A stretch of 64,000 bases of DNA from contig JAAWAB010000004.1 of NCBI GenBank assembly GCA_022791915.1, positions 124,001 to 188,000 of the forward strand. Reading direction: 5' to 3'. Positions 46,714-55,628 of this stretch are shown here, one piece after another. A program made the translations under genes and the position numbers. This DNA comes from Clostridia bacterium (GTDB lineage Bacteria; Bacillota; Clostridia; Christensenellales; Pumilibacteraceae). Positions within the stretch are counted from its first letter, which is position 1, and each line of letters begins with the position of its first letter. Under the pieces are notes generated by a model. It did no database searches. It was not told where the DNA came from and saw only the letters and a program-made list of their open reading frames with translations.

Positions 46714-47787
46714 TTGGGTTTATCGGGCAGAAAAGAAAAAATCCTGCAAGCTGTTGTAGACAGCTATATCAATTCGTGCGAGCCGATATCCAGCGCCGAA
46801 ATCAAAGAACAGCATTTGCCCGCATTGAGCACGGCGACGATTCGCAATGAACTTGCCGCACTCGAAGAAATGGGGTATCTCGTTCAGCCGCATACGTCTG
46901 CGGGGCGCATTCCCACGGCGGAAGCGTATCGGCTGTATGTAGAGCGGTTGATGCCCAAGCGTAAACTTACGCGTAGCGAGTTGAAAACGGTCAAGCGCTA
47001 TTTCAACCGTAAAATCACCGAACTGGACGATATTCTCAAAAACACGGCAAAGGTTATTTCGGAGATAACCAATCTGACAAGTGTGGCATATGCGCAGGAT
47101 ATCAGCGACGCCATGATTCAGAATATCCGAATCGTGAAAGTAACCGATACTACCGCGCTTGTCATCATTGTGACCAGTTTGGGAATTCTGAAAGATGCAA
47201 CGCTTTCGGTGGGCGCAAATGTGGACGACGCATATTGCAATACCGCTGCGCAATTCATGACAAGCGTCTTTGCGGAACATACCATCAATCAGGTGCTCAA
47301 ACCAAACGCTCTTATCAAAAAGGTGAAAAAAGAGTATGAGCAGGTTTTCAAAACGGTTCTGAAAGTTTTGCGCAGTTACAGTCACGAAGAAATGATAAGC
47401 GATATCGTGCTCGAAGGCAGTGCAAAAATTCTCGAACAGCCCGAGTATGCCAATCTGCAAAAGGCAAAAGCCATGCTCGAATTATTGGATGCGAAAGAAG
47501 AGTTGGTACCCGTGCTTAAAAATAACGACGATATGAATCTGTCGATTAAAATCGGGCGCGACAACGAAATTCGCGACGGTATGCCGGAATGCGCCATTGT
47601 AACGGCGAGTTATTCGGTAAACGGAATCAACATCGGGCAAGCGGGCGTCATCGGTCCCATACGAATGGATTATCCCAAAGTCATTTCGGTTCTCGATTAT
47701 ATCGGAAAAACGATTAATATGTTGCCCGAGCATGCGGGAGAGTATGCCGACGAAGGCGACGATGAGCGACAGAATGACGGGCAATAA
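46714..47787 (+). CDS. hrcA: Heat-inducible transcription repressor HrcA
   Basis: A 357-residue repressor that binds CIRCE and is activated by GroEL. The N-terminal winged helix (about 1-75) shows RKEKILQAVVDSYINSCEPI, ATIRNELAALEEMGYL and the SAGRIPTAEAYRLYV wing; the rest is the GAF-like and dimerisation region with GPIRMDYPKVISVLDYI near the end. TTG start with AGGAGG at 46697-46702, 11 bases away. First gene of the hrcA-grpE-dnaK-dnaJ unit, so it represses itself. Confidence 0.95.
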   Translation: MGLSGRKEKILQAVVDSYINSCEPISSAEIKEQHLPALSTATIRNELAALEEMGYLVQPHTSAGRIPTAEAYRLYVERLMPKRKLTRSELKTVKRYFNRKITELDDILKNTAKVISEITNLTSVAYAQDISDAMIQNIRIVKVTDTTALVIIVTSLGILKDATLSVGANVDDAYCNTAAQFMTSVFAEHTINQVLKPNALIKKVKKEYEQVFKTVLKVLRSYSHEEMISDIVLEGSAKILEQPEYANLQKAKAMLELLDAKEELVPVLKNNDDMNLSIKIGRDNEIRDGMPECAIVTASYSVNGINIGQAGVIGPIRMDYPKVISVLDYIGKTINMLPEHAGEYADEGDDERQNDGQ

Positions 47788-47813
47788 AAAGGAGAGGTCA
47801 GGAGAAAGGCAAC

Positions 47814-48383
47814 ATGGACGAAAAGAAAGAAGACACGGTAATCACCGGTGAGCCCAAAGCGCAACCCTATCCGCAGACTGCGGCGGGTCAACCGAATCCC
47901 CAACAACAAATTGCGGCACTCATGCAGAAGTTGACGGTAGCGCAGGCGATTGCGGTGAAAGAAAAGAACCGTAGCGAAGAGCTTTCCAATCTGGTCAACC
48001 GCATGCAGGCGGATTTCGATAATTACCGCAAGCGCAACGCCGAACTCAACAAAAAGCAGAAAGAGGACGGCATGGTGGAAGTTATCGAAAAGGTGATTCC
48101 CGTTTTAGACGTGCTCAAACAGGCGATTACGATGATTCCCGACGAGAAAGTAGCCGAAGGAATCAAAATGATTTATCGCCAAATCAGCGAAATGCTCTCT
48201 AATTTGGGCGTCAGCGAAATTCCTGCGCTCGGCGAGCAGTTCGACCCCAATCTGCACAACGCAATCATGCAGGTAAAAGTTAAGGACCCCGATAAAGTAA
48301 ACATGGTAGTGGAAGTATTTCAGAAGGGCTACCGTATGGGTGAGCGGATTATCCGTCACAGCGTGGTAAAAGTAGCCAAATAG
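47814..48383 (+). CDS. grpE: Nucleotide exchange factor GrpE
   Basis: A 189-residue protein that releases ADP from DnaK. The N-terminus (about 1-45) is a disordered, charged and Gln/Pro-rich tail; then a long coiled coil (about 48-95; NLVNRMQADFDNYRKRN) and the beta-wing domain (GVSEIPALGEQFDPNLHNAI, VVEVFQKGYRMGERIIRHS). AGGAG at 47800-47804. Follows hrcA after 26 bases. Confidence 0.96.
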   Translation: MDEKKEDTVITGEPKAQPYPQTAAGQPNPQQQIAALMQKLTVAQAIAVKEKNRSEELSNLVNRMQADFDNYRKRNAELNKKQKEDGMVEVIEKVIPVLDVLKQAITMIPDEKVAEGIKMIYRQISEMLSNLGVSEIPALGEQFDPNLHNAIMQVKVKDPDKVNMVVEVFQKGYRMGERIIRHSVVKVAK

Positions 48384-48471
48384 CGACGCGTTCGGAACGC
48401 ATACATAATCGCTTATAGGTTATATTACAATATATCGATAAAAAAGAAAATTTTTTGGAGGATAAAGAATT

Positions 48472-50292
48472 ATGGGTAAGATTATAGGAATCGACCTCGG
48501 AACGACCAACTCTTGCGTTGCCGTTCTCGAAGGCGGCGAGCCGACGGTTATTCCCAATGCCGAAGGTGCGAGAACTACTCCTTCCGTCATCGGTTTTGCC
48601 AAAGACGGCGAGCGTTTGGTAGGACAGGTGGCAAAGCGTCAGGCGGTGGCAAACCCCGACCATACGGTTATTTCCATTAAAAGAGATATGGGTACCGACC
48701 GCAAAGTGAGAATCGATCGTAAGGATTATTCGCCGCAAGAATTGTCGGCAATGATTCTCACCAAACTCAAACAAGATGCCGAAGCGTATCTCGGAGAAAA
48801 AGTAACGCAGGCGGTTATTACCGTTCCCGCATATTTCACCGATTCCCAACGTCAGGCAACCAAAGACGCGGGTCGTATCGCGGGCTTGGACGTGTTGCGT
48901 ATTATCAACGAACCGACGGCGGCGGCGCTTGCTTACGGTCTTGATAAAGGACAGGACAACAACCACAAGATTTTCATCTTCGACTTGGGCGGCGGCACTT
49001 TCGATATTTCCATTTTGGAAATCGGCGACGGCGTGTTTGAAGTTATTGCTACGGCGGGTGATAACCGTTTGGGCGGCGACGACTTTGACCAAAAAATTAT
49101 GGATTACCTTGTCGAACAGTTCAAGAACGACAACGGCATCGATCTTTCCAAAGACCGTATGGCAATGCAAAGACTGAAAGAATCTGCCGAAAAGGCAAAA
49201 ATCGAACTTTCGTCGTTGCAAAAGACCACAATCAGCCTTCCGTTCATCACGTCGGGTGCGGCGGGTCCTCTCCATATGGAATACGAACTTACGCGCAGTA
49301 AGTTTGAAGCGCTTACGCAAGTGCTTATCGAAAAAACGGTTAAGCTTACCAAACAGGCTATGGCGGACGCCGGTTTCAGCGAATCGGATATCGACAAGGT
49401 TATTTTGGTAGGTGGTTCTACTCGTATTCCCGCCGTTGTGGAAGCAGTTCGCAAATTGAGCGGCAAAGAACCTTTCAAAGGAATCAATCCCGACGAATGC
49501 GTGGCAATCGGTGCCGCTATTCAGGGCGGCGTGCTTGCAGGAGAAGTGAAAGACGTTCTTTTGTTGGACGTAACGCCGCTTTCTCTCGGTATCGAAACGG
49601 TGGGCGGTATCTTTACCAAACTGATTCCGCGCAACACTACTATTCCTACCAAGAAGTCGCAGGTATTCTCCACCGCAACCGACGGTCAGCCTTCCGTGGA
49701 TATTCACGTATTGCAAGGTGAGCGCGAAATTGCGGCGCACAATAAAACGCTTGCCCGTTTCGAATTGGGCGGCATTCCTCCCGCACCGCGCGGCGTTCCG
49801 CAGATTGAAGTTACGTTCGATATAGACGCAAACGGTATTGTGCACGTTTCGGCGCGTGATAAAGGCACGGGCAAAGAACAGCGCGTAACCATTACCGCGT
49901 CTACCAACCTTACCGAAGCGCAGATTCAGCAGGCTATCAAAGACGCCGAAAAATTTGCGGACGAGGACAACAAGCGCAAAGAAGTTGTGGAAGCCAAAAA
50001 CCACGCGGATATGCTCATCTTCTCTATTGAGAAATTCCTGAAAGACAACGGTTCCGCCGTGTCGCCTTCGGATAAGGAGGAACTGGAAAAAGAAATGGCG
50101 AACGTGCGCGAAGTTATCAAAACCGACGAACTCGAAGCAATTACCGATGCGGTAGACAGCTTGCAGAAACTTTCCAACGGCATTTTCACCAAGTTATACG
50201 AGAGTGGTGCGGCAACCGAAGGTGCGTCCGCCGATGCGGGAGATGACGTAGTGGTGGAAGACGCCGAAGTAGTAGACGACAACAATAACTGA
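48472..50292 (+). CDS. dnaK: Molecular chaperone DnaK (Hsp70)
   Basis: A 606-residue Hsp70. The ATPase half starts [18 protein letters not shown] and shows the three signatures ([19 protein letters not shown] and [13 protein letters not shown]); it lacks the about 24-residue loop of Gram-negative DnaK, as expected for Gram-positive forms. The substrate-binding half has [12 protein letters not shown] and an acidic, Ala/Asp-rich tail. GGAGG at 48457-48461. Third gene of the CIRCE unit; the 88-base gap after grpE has no convincing promoter. Confidence 0.98.
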   Translation: MGKIIGIDLGTTNSCVAVLEGGEPTVIPNAEGARTTPSVIGFAKDGERLVGQVAKRQAVANPDHTVISIKRDMGTDRKVRIDRKDYSPQELSAMILTKLKQDAEAYLGEKVTQAVITVPAYFTDSQRQATKDAGRIAGLDVLRIINEPTAAALAYGLDKGQDNNHKIFIFDLGGGTFDISILEIGDGVFEVIATAGDNRLGGDDFDQKIMDYLVEQFKNDNGIDLSKDRMAMQRLKESAEKAKIELSSLQKTTISLPFITSGAAGPLHMEYELTRSKFEALTQVLIEKTVKLTKQAMADAGFSESDIDKVILVGGSTRIPAVVEAVRKLSGKEPFKGINPDECVAIGAAIQGGVLAGEVKDVLLLDVTPLSLGIETVGGIFTKLIPRNTTIPTKKSQVFSTATDGQPSVDIHVLQGEREIAAHNKTLARFELGGIPPAPRGVPQIEVTFDIDANGIVHVSARDKGTGKEQRVTITASTNLTEAQIQQAIKDAEKFADEDNKRKEVVEAKNHADMLIFSIEKFLKDNGSAVSPSDKEELEKEMANVREVIKTDELEAITDAVDSLQKLSNGIFTKLYESGAATEGASADAGDDVVVEDAEVVDDNNN

Positions 50293-50319
50293 CGGAATCG
50301 GGTCGGTTGACCCGTCCGT
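50292..50319 (+). other. Strong hairpin between dnaK and dnaJ
   Basis: ACGGA (50292-50296) and CGGGTC (50299-50304) pair with GACCCG (50309-50314) and TCCGT (50315-50319) around loop GGTT, with a 2-base bulge. No T-tract follows, so an RNA-stability or processing element is more likely than a terminator. Confidence 0.5.
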
Positions 50320-50340
50320 TTGGAAAGGTAGCGAAAAGGA

Positions 50341-51423
50341 ATGGCAAAATCTTATTATGAAATTCTGGGCGTTTCCAAATCCGCTTCCGACGACGAAATA
50401 AAATCGGCATACCGTAAACTTGCCAAGCAATATCATCCGGACTTGCATCCGGGTGATAAAGCGGCGGCCGACAAATTCAAAGAAGTCAGCGAAGCATATG
50501 AGGTTTTGGGCGACCCGCAAAAACGCGCGGCGTATGACCGTCCTTCCGCGGGCGGTAGCGGCGGCGCGGGGGATTTCGGCGGCGGTGGCGGTTCGTTCTT
50601 CGACGACTTTGTCAATATGTTCAACGGACAGGCAAAGGAGCAGGGCGGAGCAAGCAGCGGCGGCGATATTTCCATGAACGTTACGCTCACGTTTGAAGAA
50701 GCGGCATTCGGCGTAGCGAAAGATATTTCGGTTAATCGTTTCGAGCCTTGTGCCGCATGTCGCGGTACGGGCGCCAAGGGCGGTACGCAATACGCAAAAT
50801 GTAATAACTGCGGCGGTACGGGTAAAGTGCGTTTTGCGCAAGAAACACCGTTCGGCAGAGTGGTGAGCATGAAAGCGTGTAACGTTTGCGGCGGCACGGG
50901 CAGAATCATAAAAGAATCGTGCCCTACGTGCGGTGGCAGAGGACTTCTCCGTAAAAACACCACACTTCGCATTACGTTCCCCGCGGGAATCGAGCCCAAT
51001 CAGATTATGACGGTACCGGGTGAAGGCGAACGAAGCCGCAACGGTACGAAGTCGGGCAATCTTGTTCTGATGATTAACGTAATGCCGCATAAATTCTTTA
51101 AGCGGAAAGGTTTGGACTTGGCGGTGGAAGTGCCGTGCACGTTTACGCAGGCACTGCTCGGCGATAAAATCATGGTGCCCACGCTCAAAGGCGCGAAAGT
51201 TGCGTTCCCGTTACCCGAAGGCACGCAGAGCGGTACAACTTTCAAACTCAAAGGGCACGGTATTGAAAACGCTAAAAAGGGCGTTACGGGCGATTTGCTT
51301 GTTACCATCGATATTGAGTTGCCGCGCAATTTAACCAAAGACCAAAAGAACAAAATCAAGGAACTGCACGAGTCGTTAAAAGTAGACCAATACGACAAGT
51401 CGCGGGAATTTTTCAAAAAATAG
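50341..51423 (+). CDS. dnaJ: Chaperone DnaJ (Hsp40)
   Basis: A 360-residue type I J-protein that delivers clients to DnaK and stimulates its ATPase. J domain 1-70 with HPD at 32-34; Gly/Phe-rich linker (about 75-115); zinc-finger domain about 138-202 with four repeats ([32 protein letters not shown]); C-terminal client-binding domains. Fourth gene of the CIRCE unit, 48 bases after dnaK. Confidence 0.97.
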   Translation: MAKSYYEILGVSKSASDDEIKSAYRKLAKQYHPDLHPGDKAAADKFKEVSEAYEVLGDPQKRAAYDRPSAGGSGGAGDFGGGGGSFFDDFVNMFNGQAKEQGGASSGGDISMNVTLTFEEAAFGVAKDISVNRFEPCAACRGTGAKGGTQYAKCNNCGGTGKVRFAQETPFGRVVSMKACNVCGGTGRIIKESCPTCGGRGLLRKNTTLRITFPAGIEPNQIMTVPGEGERSRNGTKSGNLVLMINVMPHKFFKRKGLDLAVEVPCTFTQALLGDKIMVPTLKGAKVAFPLPEGTQSGTTFKLKGHGIENAKKGVTGDLLVTIDIELPRNLTKDQKNKIKELHESLKVDQYDKSREFFKK

Positions 51424-51436
51424 GAAAAGCATAAGT

Positions 51437-51466
51437 CGGCGACGGTTTAACCGCTCGCCGCTTTTT
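51437..51466 (+). terminator. Hairpin with T-tract after dnaJ
   Basis: CGGCGA (51437-51442) with TCGCCG (51455-51460) enclosing CGGTT/AACCG, then CTTTTT. Probably a terminator or partial attenuator of the chaperone unit; the next genes would then depend on read-through. Confidence 0.75.
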
Positions 51467-51482
51467 GCGGGGACGGAAATTT

Positions 51483-52397
51483 ATGACGTACTGGCAAGCT
51501 ACCGTCACGACAACATCCGAATTTTCGGATACTTTATCCGTTGTTTTAATGGATTACGGCAGTGACGGCGTGTCTGTGATTGACAGCGAAGATATAAAAA
51601 GCGTTCTGAAAGCGCACACGTGGGATTATGCGGACCAATCTCTTTGGCAGGCAAACGACCCCACTGTATACGTTTGCGGTTATTATCCCGAGTCGTATGA
51701 TTTTTCGCCGCTTACCGAAAAACTCAACGAATTGCGTTCGATGCCCGGTTTATCGGTGGGAACGCTCGAACTGTCGCTGAAAAAAATAGATTCCGCCGAT
51801 TACGAAAACGAGTGGAAGAAATACTATGCGCCTATCGAACTGGATAAAATAGTCATTGTGCCGCAGTGGATACGGTATGTCGGCGATAAAATCAAAGTGC
51901 TGATTGATCCCGGCATGGCGTTCGGAACAGGCAATCATGAAACCACACGGCTTTGTCTGAAATTTTTGGAACGGCTTGACGTTGCGGGTACGCGTGTTGC
52001 CGATATTGGGTGCGGTAGCGGCATTTTAGGTGCGGCAGCTTTGAAATTGGGCGCCGAATATTGCCTTATGACCGATATCGACCCGCAGGCTACCGATGCT
52101 GCTCGCCGAAACTGTGCGCTCAACCGAGTATCCGAACGTGCGGATATTCGATTGGAAAGCGTACCGCAAGGAGAGAACGAAACTTTTTCTACGGTGGTTG
52201 CCAACATTACGGCAGATGTGCTGATCAGCATAGCGGAGAGCGCGGCAAAACTTTTGGTGCGTGACGGATATATGATTACAAGCGGTATTATCCATTCCCG
52301 AGCCGATGAAGTGAAGGCGGCGTACGAACAATATTTTTCTATGATTGCGGAAGAATGTGACGGCGAATGGCGCGCTGTGTTGTGGAAGAAAAGATGA
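51483..52397 (+). CDS. prmA: Ribosomal protein L11 methyltransferase PrmA
   Basis: A 304-residue SAM methyltransferase that trimethylates L11. GMAFGTGNHETTRLCL, the SAM loop VADIGCGSGILGAAALKLGA and the VVANITADVL segment (catalytic region) are typical. ATG 51483 is preferred to the upstream TTG 51465 because GGGGACGG lies just ahead. Its stop overlaps the rsmE start (ATGA). Confidence 0.94.
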   Translation: MTYWQATVTTTSEFSDTLSVVLMDYGSDGVSVIDSEDIKSVLKAHTWDYADQSLWQANDPTVYVCGYYPESYDFSPLTEKLNELRSMPGLSVGTLELSLKKIDSADYENEWKKYYAPIELDKIVIVPQWIRYVGDKIKVLIDPGMAFGTGNHETTRLCLKFLERLDVAGTRVADIGCGSGILGAAALKLGAEYCLMTDIDPQATDAARRNCALNRVSERADIRLESVPQGENETFSTVVANITADVLISIAESAAKLLVRDGYMITSGIIHSRADEVKAAYEQYFSMIAEECDGEWRAVLWKKR

Positions 52398-53122
52398 AAC
52401 GATTTTTTGTGGATTCCGTTTGTGAAACTCCTGTTCTCGACGGTGAAATACATAAGCATTTATCCGTTGTGCTTCGTGCCAAAGTGGGCAACGAAGTGGT
52501 TTTGTGTTGCGGTGACGGTTACGATTATATTTGCCGTATCACGTCTGTTTCTCGTACCGAAACAAAACTTTCGCTGTGCCGAAAAGAGAGGAACGAGAGT
52601 GAACCGACTGTTCGCGTTACCCTGTTTATGTCGATTATGAAAGGGGACAAAAACGACCTCGTGGTACAAAAAGCAGTGGAGTTGGGGGCTTATGCCGTTT
52701 ATCCCGTGTATACCGAATTTGTGCAGGGATACGACCGAAACGTTCGTACGGACAGGCTGAATAAAATTGCGCTCGAAGCGGCAAAACAATGTGGCAGAAG
52801 TGTTCTCACAAAAGTATATTCTCCTATAAATTTTTCCGAAACAGTTGGTTTGTTATCGGAATTCGATACGGTGGTTTTTCCGTATGAAAAGGCAATAACG
52901 CCTTCTCTGAAAGAATTTTTGCAAGCGCGAAAGCGGGAAACGGATATATGCAACGTTGCCGTTCTCATAGGTTCGGAAGGCGGATTTTCCGACGCGGAAG
53001 CGCAGATGCTGGCGCAGAACGGAGTGGTGTCCGTTACGCTCGGCAAGCGAATTTTGCGGGCGGAAACGGCAAATATCGCCGTACTGTCGGTAATCATGTA
53101 CGAACTGGGGCAGTGGCAATGA
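52394..53122 (+). CDS. rsmE: 16S rRNA m3U1498 methyltransferase RsmE
   Basis: A 242-residue SPOUT-fold enzyme. N-terminal PUA-like part (KRFFVDSV, HKHLSVVLRAKVG), then the knot with LFMSIMKGDKNDLVVQKAVELG, IGSEGGFSDAEAQ and LGKRILRAETANIAVLSV, the SAM-binding trefoil motif. Starts at the ATG overlapping prmA and ends overlapping mtaB, both by four bases. Confidence 0.95.
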   Translation: MKRFFVDSVCETPVLDGEIHKHLSVVLRAKVGNEVVLCCGDGYDYICRITSVSRTETKLSLCRKERNESEPTVRVTLFMSIMKGDKNDLVVQKAVELGAYAVYPVYTEFVQGYDRNVRTDRLNKIALEAAKQCGRSVLTKVYSPINFSETVGLLSEFDTVVFPYEKAITPSLKEFLQARKRETDICNVAVLIGSEGGFSDAEAQMLAQNGVVSVTLGKRILRAETANIAVLSVIMYELGQWQ

Positions 53123-54381
53123 AAGCAGTTGTATTTTCTCTGGGTTGCAAAGTAAACCAGTGCGAAGGGCAGTCGATTATTTCGGCGTTAGCCGCGCATG
53201 GAATCGATGCAACCGACAAACTCGAAATCGCCGATTTTTATGTGGTGAATACCTGTTCGGTAACGGGTGAGGCAGATAAAAAGTCCCGACAGGCAATTGC
53301 GCGCGTGCGGAAACTGAATCCGTCGGCAAAAATTTATGTTTGCGGTTGCAGCAGTCAGAACAATGCCGTCGTTTTCGCGCAAAAGCAAAATGTGCGTCTT
53401 GTGTTCGGCACGAGCGGAAAAATGCATATGGTGGAAGAAATTTTGTCCGACCTTAACTCGAACCGAAAGACTTCTTGTTGTGACCTTTTTCCGCTTTCTT
53501 CCGTGTATGAAGACGATTTACTTCCGTATCATACAAAAACGCGCAGTTATATCAAAATTCAAGACGGTTGCAACAATTTTTGTTCGTATTGCATTATTCC
53601 GTATCTGCGCGGCAGAAGTCGCAGCAGGAGTATAAACAGCATTGTATCCGAGGCGGAAACAGCGGCGCAGTCTACCAAAGAAATCGTGCTGACCGGTATC
53701 AACGTGTCGGCATTCGGTAAAGATACGGGTGAAAGTCTGTGTGCGCTTGTGCGGCATTTGGGGCATTTGCCTGTTCGTAAACGGTTCGGCTCGCTCGAAT
53801 GTACGGTAATAGATGATACGTTACTGGCGTCGATGCGAGAGAGCGGATTTTGCGACCATTTTCATTTATCGTTGCAAAGTGGTAGTGCGTCGGTGCTCAA
53901 ACGTATGAATCGAAAATATTCACCCGAATTTTTTCTGGATAAAGTGCGTTTGATTCGTAAGTTTTTTCCCGACGCGGGAATCACCACCGATATCATCACG
54001 GGATTCGGCGGAGAAACCGAAGAAGAATTTGAAGAAACGGTACGTTTTGCGGAAAAAGCGGAATTTTCCGATTTACATGTATTTCCGTACAGCGAACGAA
54101 CAGGCACCAAAGCGTGCTCGTTGCCGCAAATCGATATGTCTGTCCGACAGGAACGGGCAACGCGTCTGATTGAAACGGGCAAAAAACTGCACAATCGGTT
54201 TTTATGTTCTTTGTCGGGAACGGTACGCGAAGTATATGCCGAAAGGCAGGAAAACGGCGAAACGGTGGGATACACGACAAACTACGTTAAAGTATATTCT
54301 TCTCTTCCCGTTGGCGGGCTTTTTCTGGTAAAAATACAAAATCCATATAAAGAAGGAGTGAAAGCAACATACTATGAATAA
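53119..54381 (+). CDS. mtaB: tRNA t6A37 methylthiotransferase MtaB
   Basis: A 420-residue radical SAM enzyme that adds a methylthio group to t6A37 in tRNAs reading ANN codons. N-terminal MTTase domain with SLGCKVNQCEGQ and a VNTCSVTGEADKKSRQ segment (Cys for the second cluster), then the radical SAM motif C151-NNF-C155-SY-C158. A TRAM-like tail follows. ATG overlaps the rsmE stop; an upstream start at 52948 would lie inside rsmE and is rejected. Confidence 0.95.
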   Translation: MKAVVFSLGCKVNQCEGQSIISALAAHGIDATDKLEIADFYVVNTCSVTGEADKKSRQAIARVRKLNPSAKIYVCGCSSQNNAVVFAQKQNVRLVFGTSGKMHMVEEILSDLNSNRKTSCCDLFPLSSVYEDDLLPYHTKTRSYIKIQDGCNNFCSYCIIPYLRGRSRSRSINSIVSEAETAAQSTKEIVLTGINVSAFGKDTGESLCALVRHLGHLPVRKRFGSLECTVIDDTLLASMRESGFCDHFHLSLQSGSASVLKRMNRKYSPEFFLDKVRLIRKFFPDAGITTDIITGFGGETEEEFEETVRFAEKAEFSDLHVFPYSERTGTKACSLPQIDMSVRQERATRLIETGKKLHNRFLCSLSGTVREVYAERQENGETVGYTTNYVKVYSSLPVGGLFLVKIQNPYKEGVKATYYE

Positions 54382-54715
54382 CTGTATTTTTTGTAAGATT
54401 ATCGGCGGTGAAATTCCGTCGGAGCGTTTTTACGAAGACGATAGAATGATTATCGTAAAAGATATCGAGCCGAAAGCGAAGTTGCACTATCTTGCAATTC
54501 CCAAACGGCATTACAAATTGTTACGGGAAATGACCGATTCCGACCGAGAAGATTTGGGATATATTTTACAAACGGTTGCCGAACAGGCGGAAAATCTGGG
54601 ACTTAAAAACGGATATCGATTGGTAATCAATCAGGGTGATGATGCGGGGCAGACTGTTTTCCACCTGCATATCCATATTCTGGGCGGGCAGACAATGGAT
54701 TTTCCGCAACTTTAA
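54374..54715 (+). CDS. HIT-family (histidine triad, HINT-like) protein
   Basis: A 113-residue nucleotide hydrolase of the HINT type, which splits AMP-linked phosphoramidates. The triad is H97-L-H99-I-H101, and the N-terminal CIFCKII with a later HY supplies the usual zinc-site cysteines. Overlaps mtaB by 8 bases; AAGGAG at 54353-54358 is rather far (15 bases). Its place between mtaB and rpsU is common in Clostridia. Confidence 0.93.
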   Translation: MNNCIFCKIIGGEIPSERFYEDDRMIIVKDIEPKAKLHYLAIPKRHYKLLREMTDSDREDLGYILQTVAEQAENLGLKNGYRLVINQGDDAGQTVFHLHIHILGGQTMDFPQL

Positions 54716-54736
54716 CCGAAAATTGCGATAAATCGG

Positions 54737-54766
54737 TTGACAAACGCAGGGCAAACCGCGTATAAT
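54737..54766 (+). promoter_or_regulatory. Sigma-A promoter of rpsU
   Basis: TTGACA (54737-54742) and TATAAT (54761-54766), both perfect, 18-base spacer; leader about 40 bases. The -35 flank AATCGGTTGACAAA is the same as in the ABC exporter promoter at 39695. Confidence 0.85.
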
Positions 54767-54811
54767 TTACAGGTAAAATAAACGTTCTATGAGCAAAGGT
54801 GGTGTAAAAGC

Positions 54812-54991
54812 ATGTCGGTTATCAAAGTCGGCGAAAACGAATCGCTTGACAGCGCACTCAAACGTTTTAAGCGTAAGTGCCAAAAGGATAACATCATGGG
54901 CGATTTGCGGCGCAAAGAGCAGTACGAAAAACCGTCTGTCCGCAGAAAGAAAAAGTCGGAAGCAGCCCGCAAACGCGGCTCCAAAGGCTAA
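54812..54991 (+). CDS. rpsU: 30S ribosomal protein S21
   Basis: A 59-residue ribosomal protein of the small subunit, beginning [20 protein letters not shown] and ending in a basic tail ([16 protein letters not shown]), a full-length match to the S21 family. AAAGGTGG upstream of the ATG. Too short for usual length cut-offs. It has its own promoter and terminator. The yqeY gene that commonly follows is missing. Confidence 0.95.
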   Translation: MSVIKVGENESLDSALKRFKRKCQKDNIMGDLRRKEQYEKPSVRRKKKSEAARKRGSKG

Positions 54992-54998
54992 TGAGAGC

Positions 54999-55028
54999 AA
55001 AACGGAATACAATTGTGTTCCGTTTTTT
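54999..55028 (+). terminator. Terminator of rpsU
   Basis: A 12-bp stem with one G-T pair (AAAACGGAATAC at 54999-55010 with GTGTTCCGTTTT at 55015-55026), loop AATT, and continuing T-run. Confidence 0.9.
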
Positions 55029-55113
55029 GTTTGGGCGTAAACGGAAGTCCGTCTTTTTATTCCTGTGTTTTTCGCCATGCAACGTCTGATTTTGACTGGT
55101 TTTGTCGAATGTG

Positions 55114-55141
55114 TTGCACGCGTCGTATTTTGTGCTATAAT
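55114..55141 (+). promoter_or_regulatory. Promoter of the 55172 gene
   Basis: TTGCAC (55114-55119) and TATAAT (55136-55141), 16-base spacer. Confidence 0.65.
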
Positions 55142-55171
55142 GAAAGTACGATTTTACGGGAGGACGAAAAA

Positions 55172-55597
55172 TTGACGGATAAACCGATTAAAGAGTACGG
55201 CGAATTGAAACGGAGAGCACTACTTGCCAAACAACGACTGAAAATGGGATACTGGCAACGCATGGAAGATGAACGGCAAAAAGCACTCGACGAAATGGGA
55301 AAGGGCGGCGAAAGCGAAAAACTGGTGCGCGAATTACAACAGGAAAAAGTTCGACGCGACGAACACAGAGCGCTTTGTACCGATAAAGCCGAAGAAGAAG
55401 AACTTTTCTACACAAAAGTTTGTACGATACTCGAACGGGACGAAAACACAATCAATCCGATTGGTCAACTCATCGACCGTGAAGAATTCGAACGGTTAGA
55501 CGAAAACAATCGCCAGCGTTATATCTTGTGTCTGTCGCGTAAATTCAGGGAGATGCGCGAGCGGTATTACCGCGAGCGCGCAGGTAAAAGCGGTTGA
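55172..55597 (+). CDS. Hypothetical charged helical protein, 141 residues
   Basis: Starts at TTG 55172 with GGGAGG at 55158-55163; a longer frame to 55013 overlaps the rpsU terminator and the promoter and is rejected. Very rich in Glu, Arg, Lys and Gln (for example RELQQEKVRRDEH and AEEEELFY) and predicted almost all helical, possibly coiled coil; only two cysteines, no membrane segment, no signal. No family recognised. It sits where yqeY is usual, but shares no visible feature with it. It has its own promoter, so it is probably expressed. Confidence 0.7.
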   Translation: MTDKPIKEYGELKRRALLAKQRLKMGYWQRMEDERQKALDEMGKGGESEKLVRELQQEKVRRDEHRALCTDKAEEEELFYTKVCTILERDENTINPIGQLIDREEFERLDENNRQRYILCLSRKFREMRERYYRERAGKSG

Positions 55598-55622
55598 CTT
55601 TATCGCGCACATATGCTATCAT
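55594..55622 (+). promoter_or_regulatory. Promoter of pcrA, with start at or near the ATG
   Basis: TTGACT (55594-55599) and TATCAT (55617-55622), 17-base spacer. Start expected at about 55629, the first base of the pcrA ATG. The -35 overlaps the preceding stop codon. Confidence 0.55.
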
Positions 55623-55628
55623 TTTATA

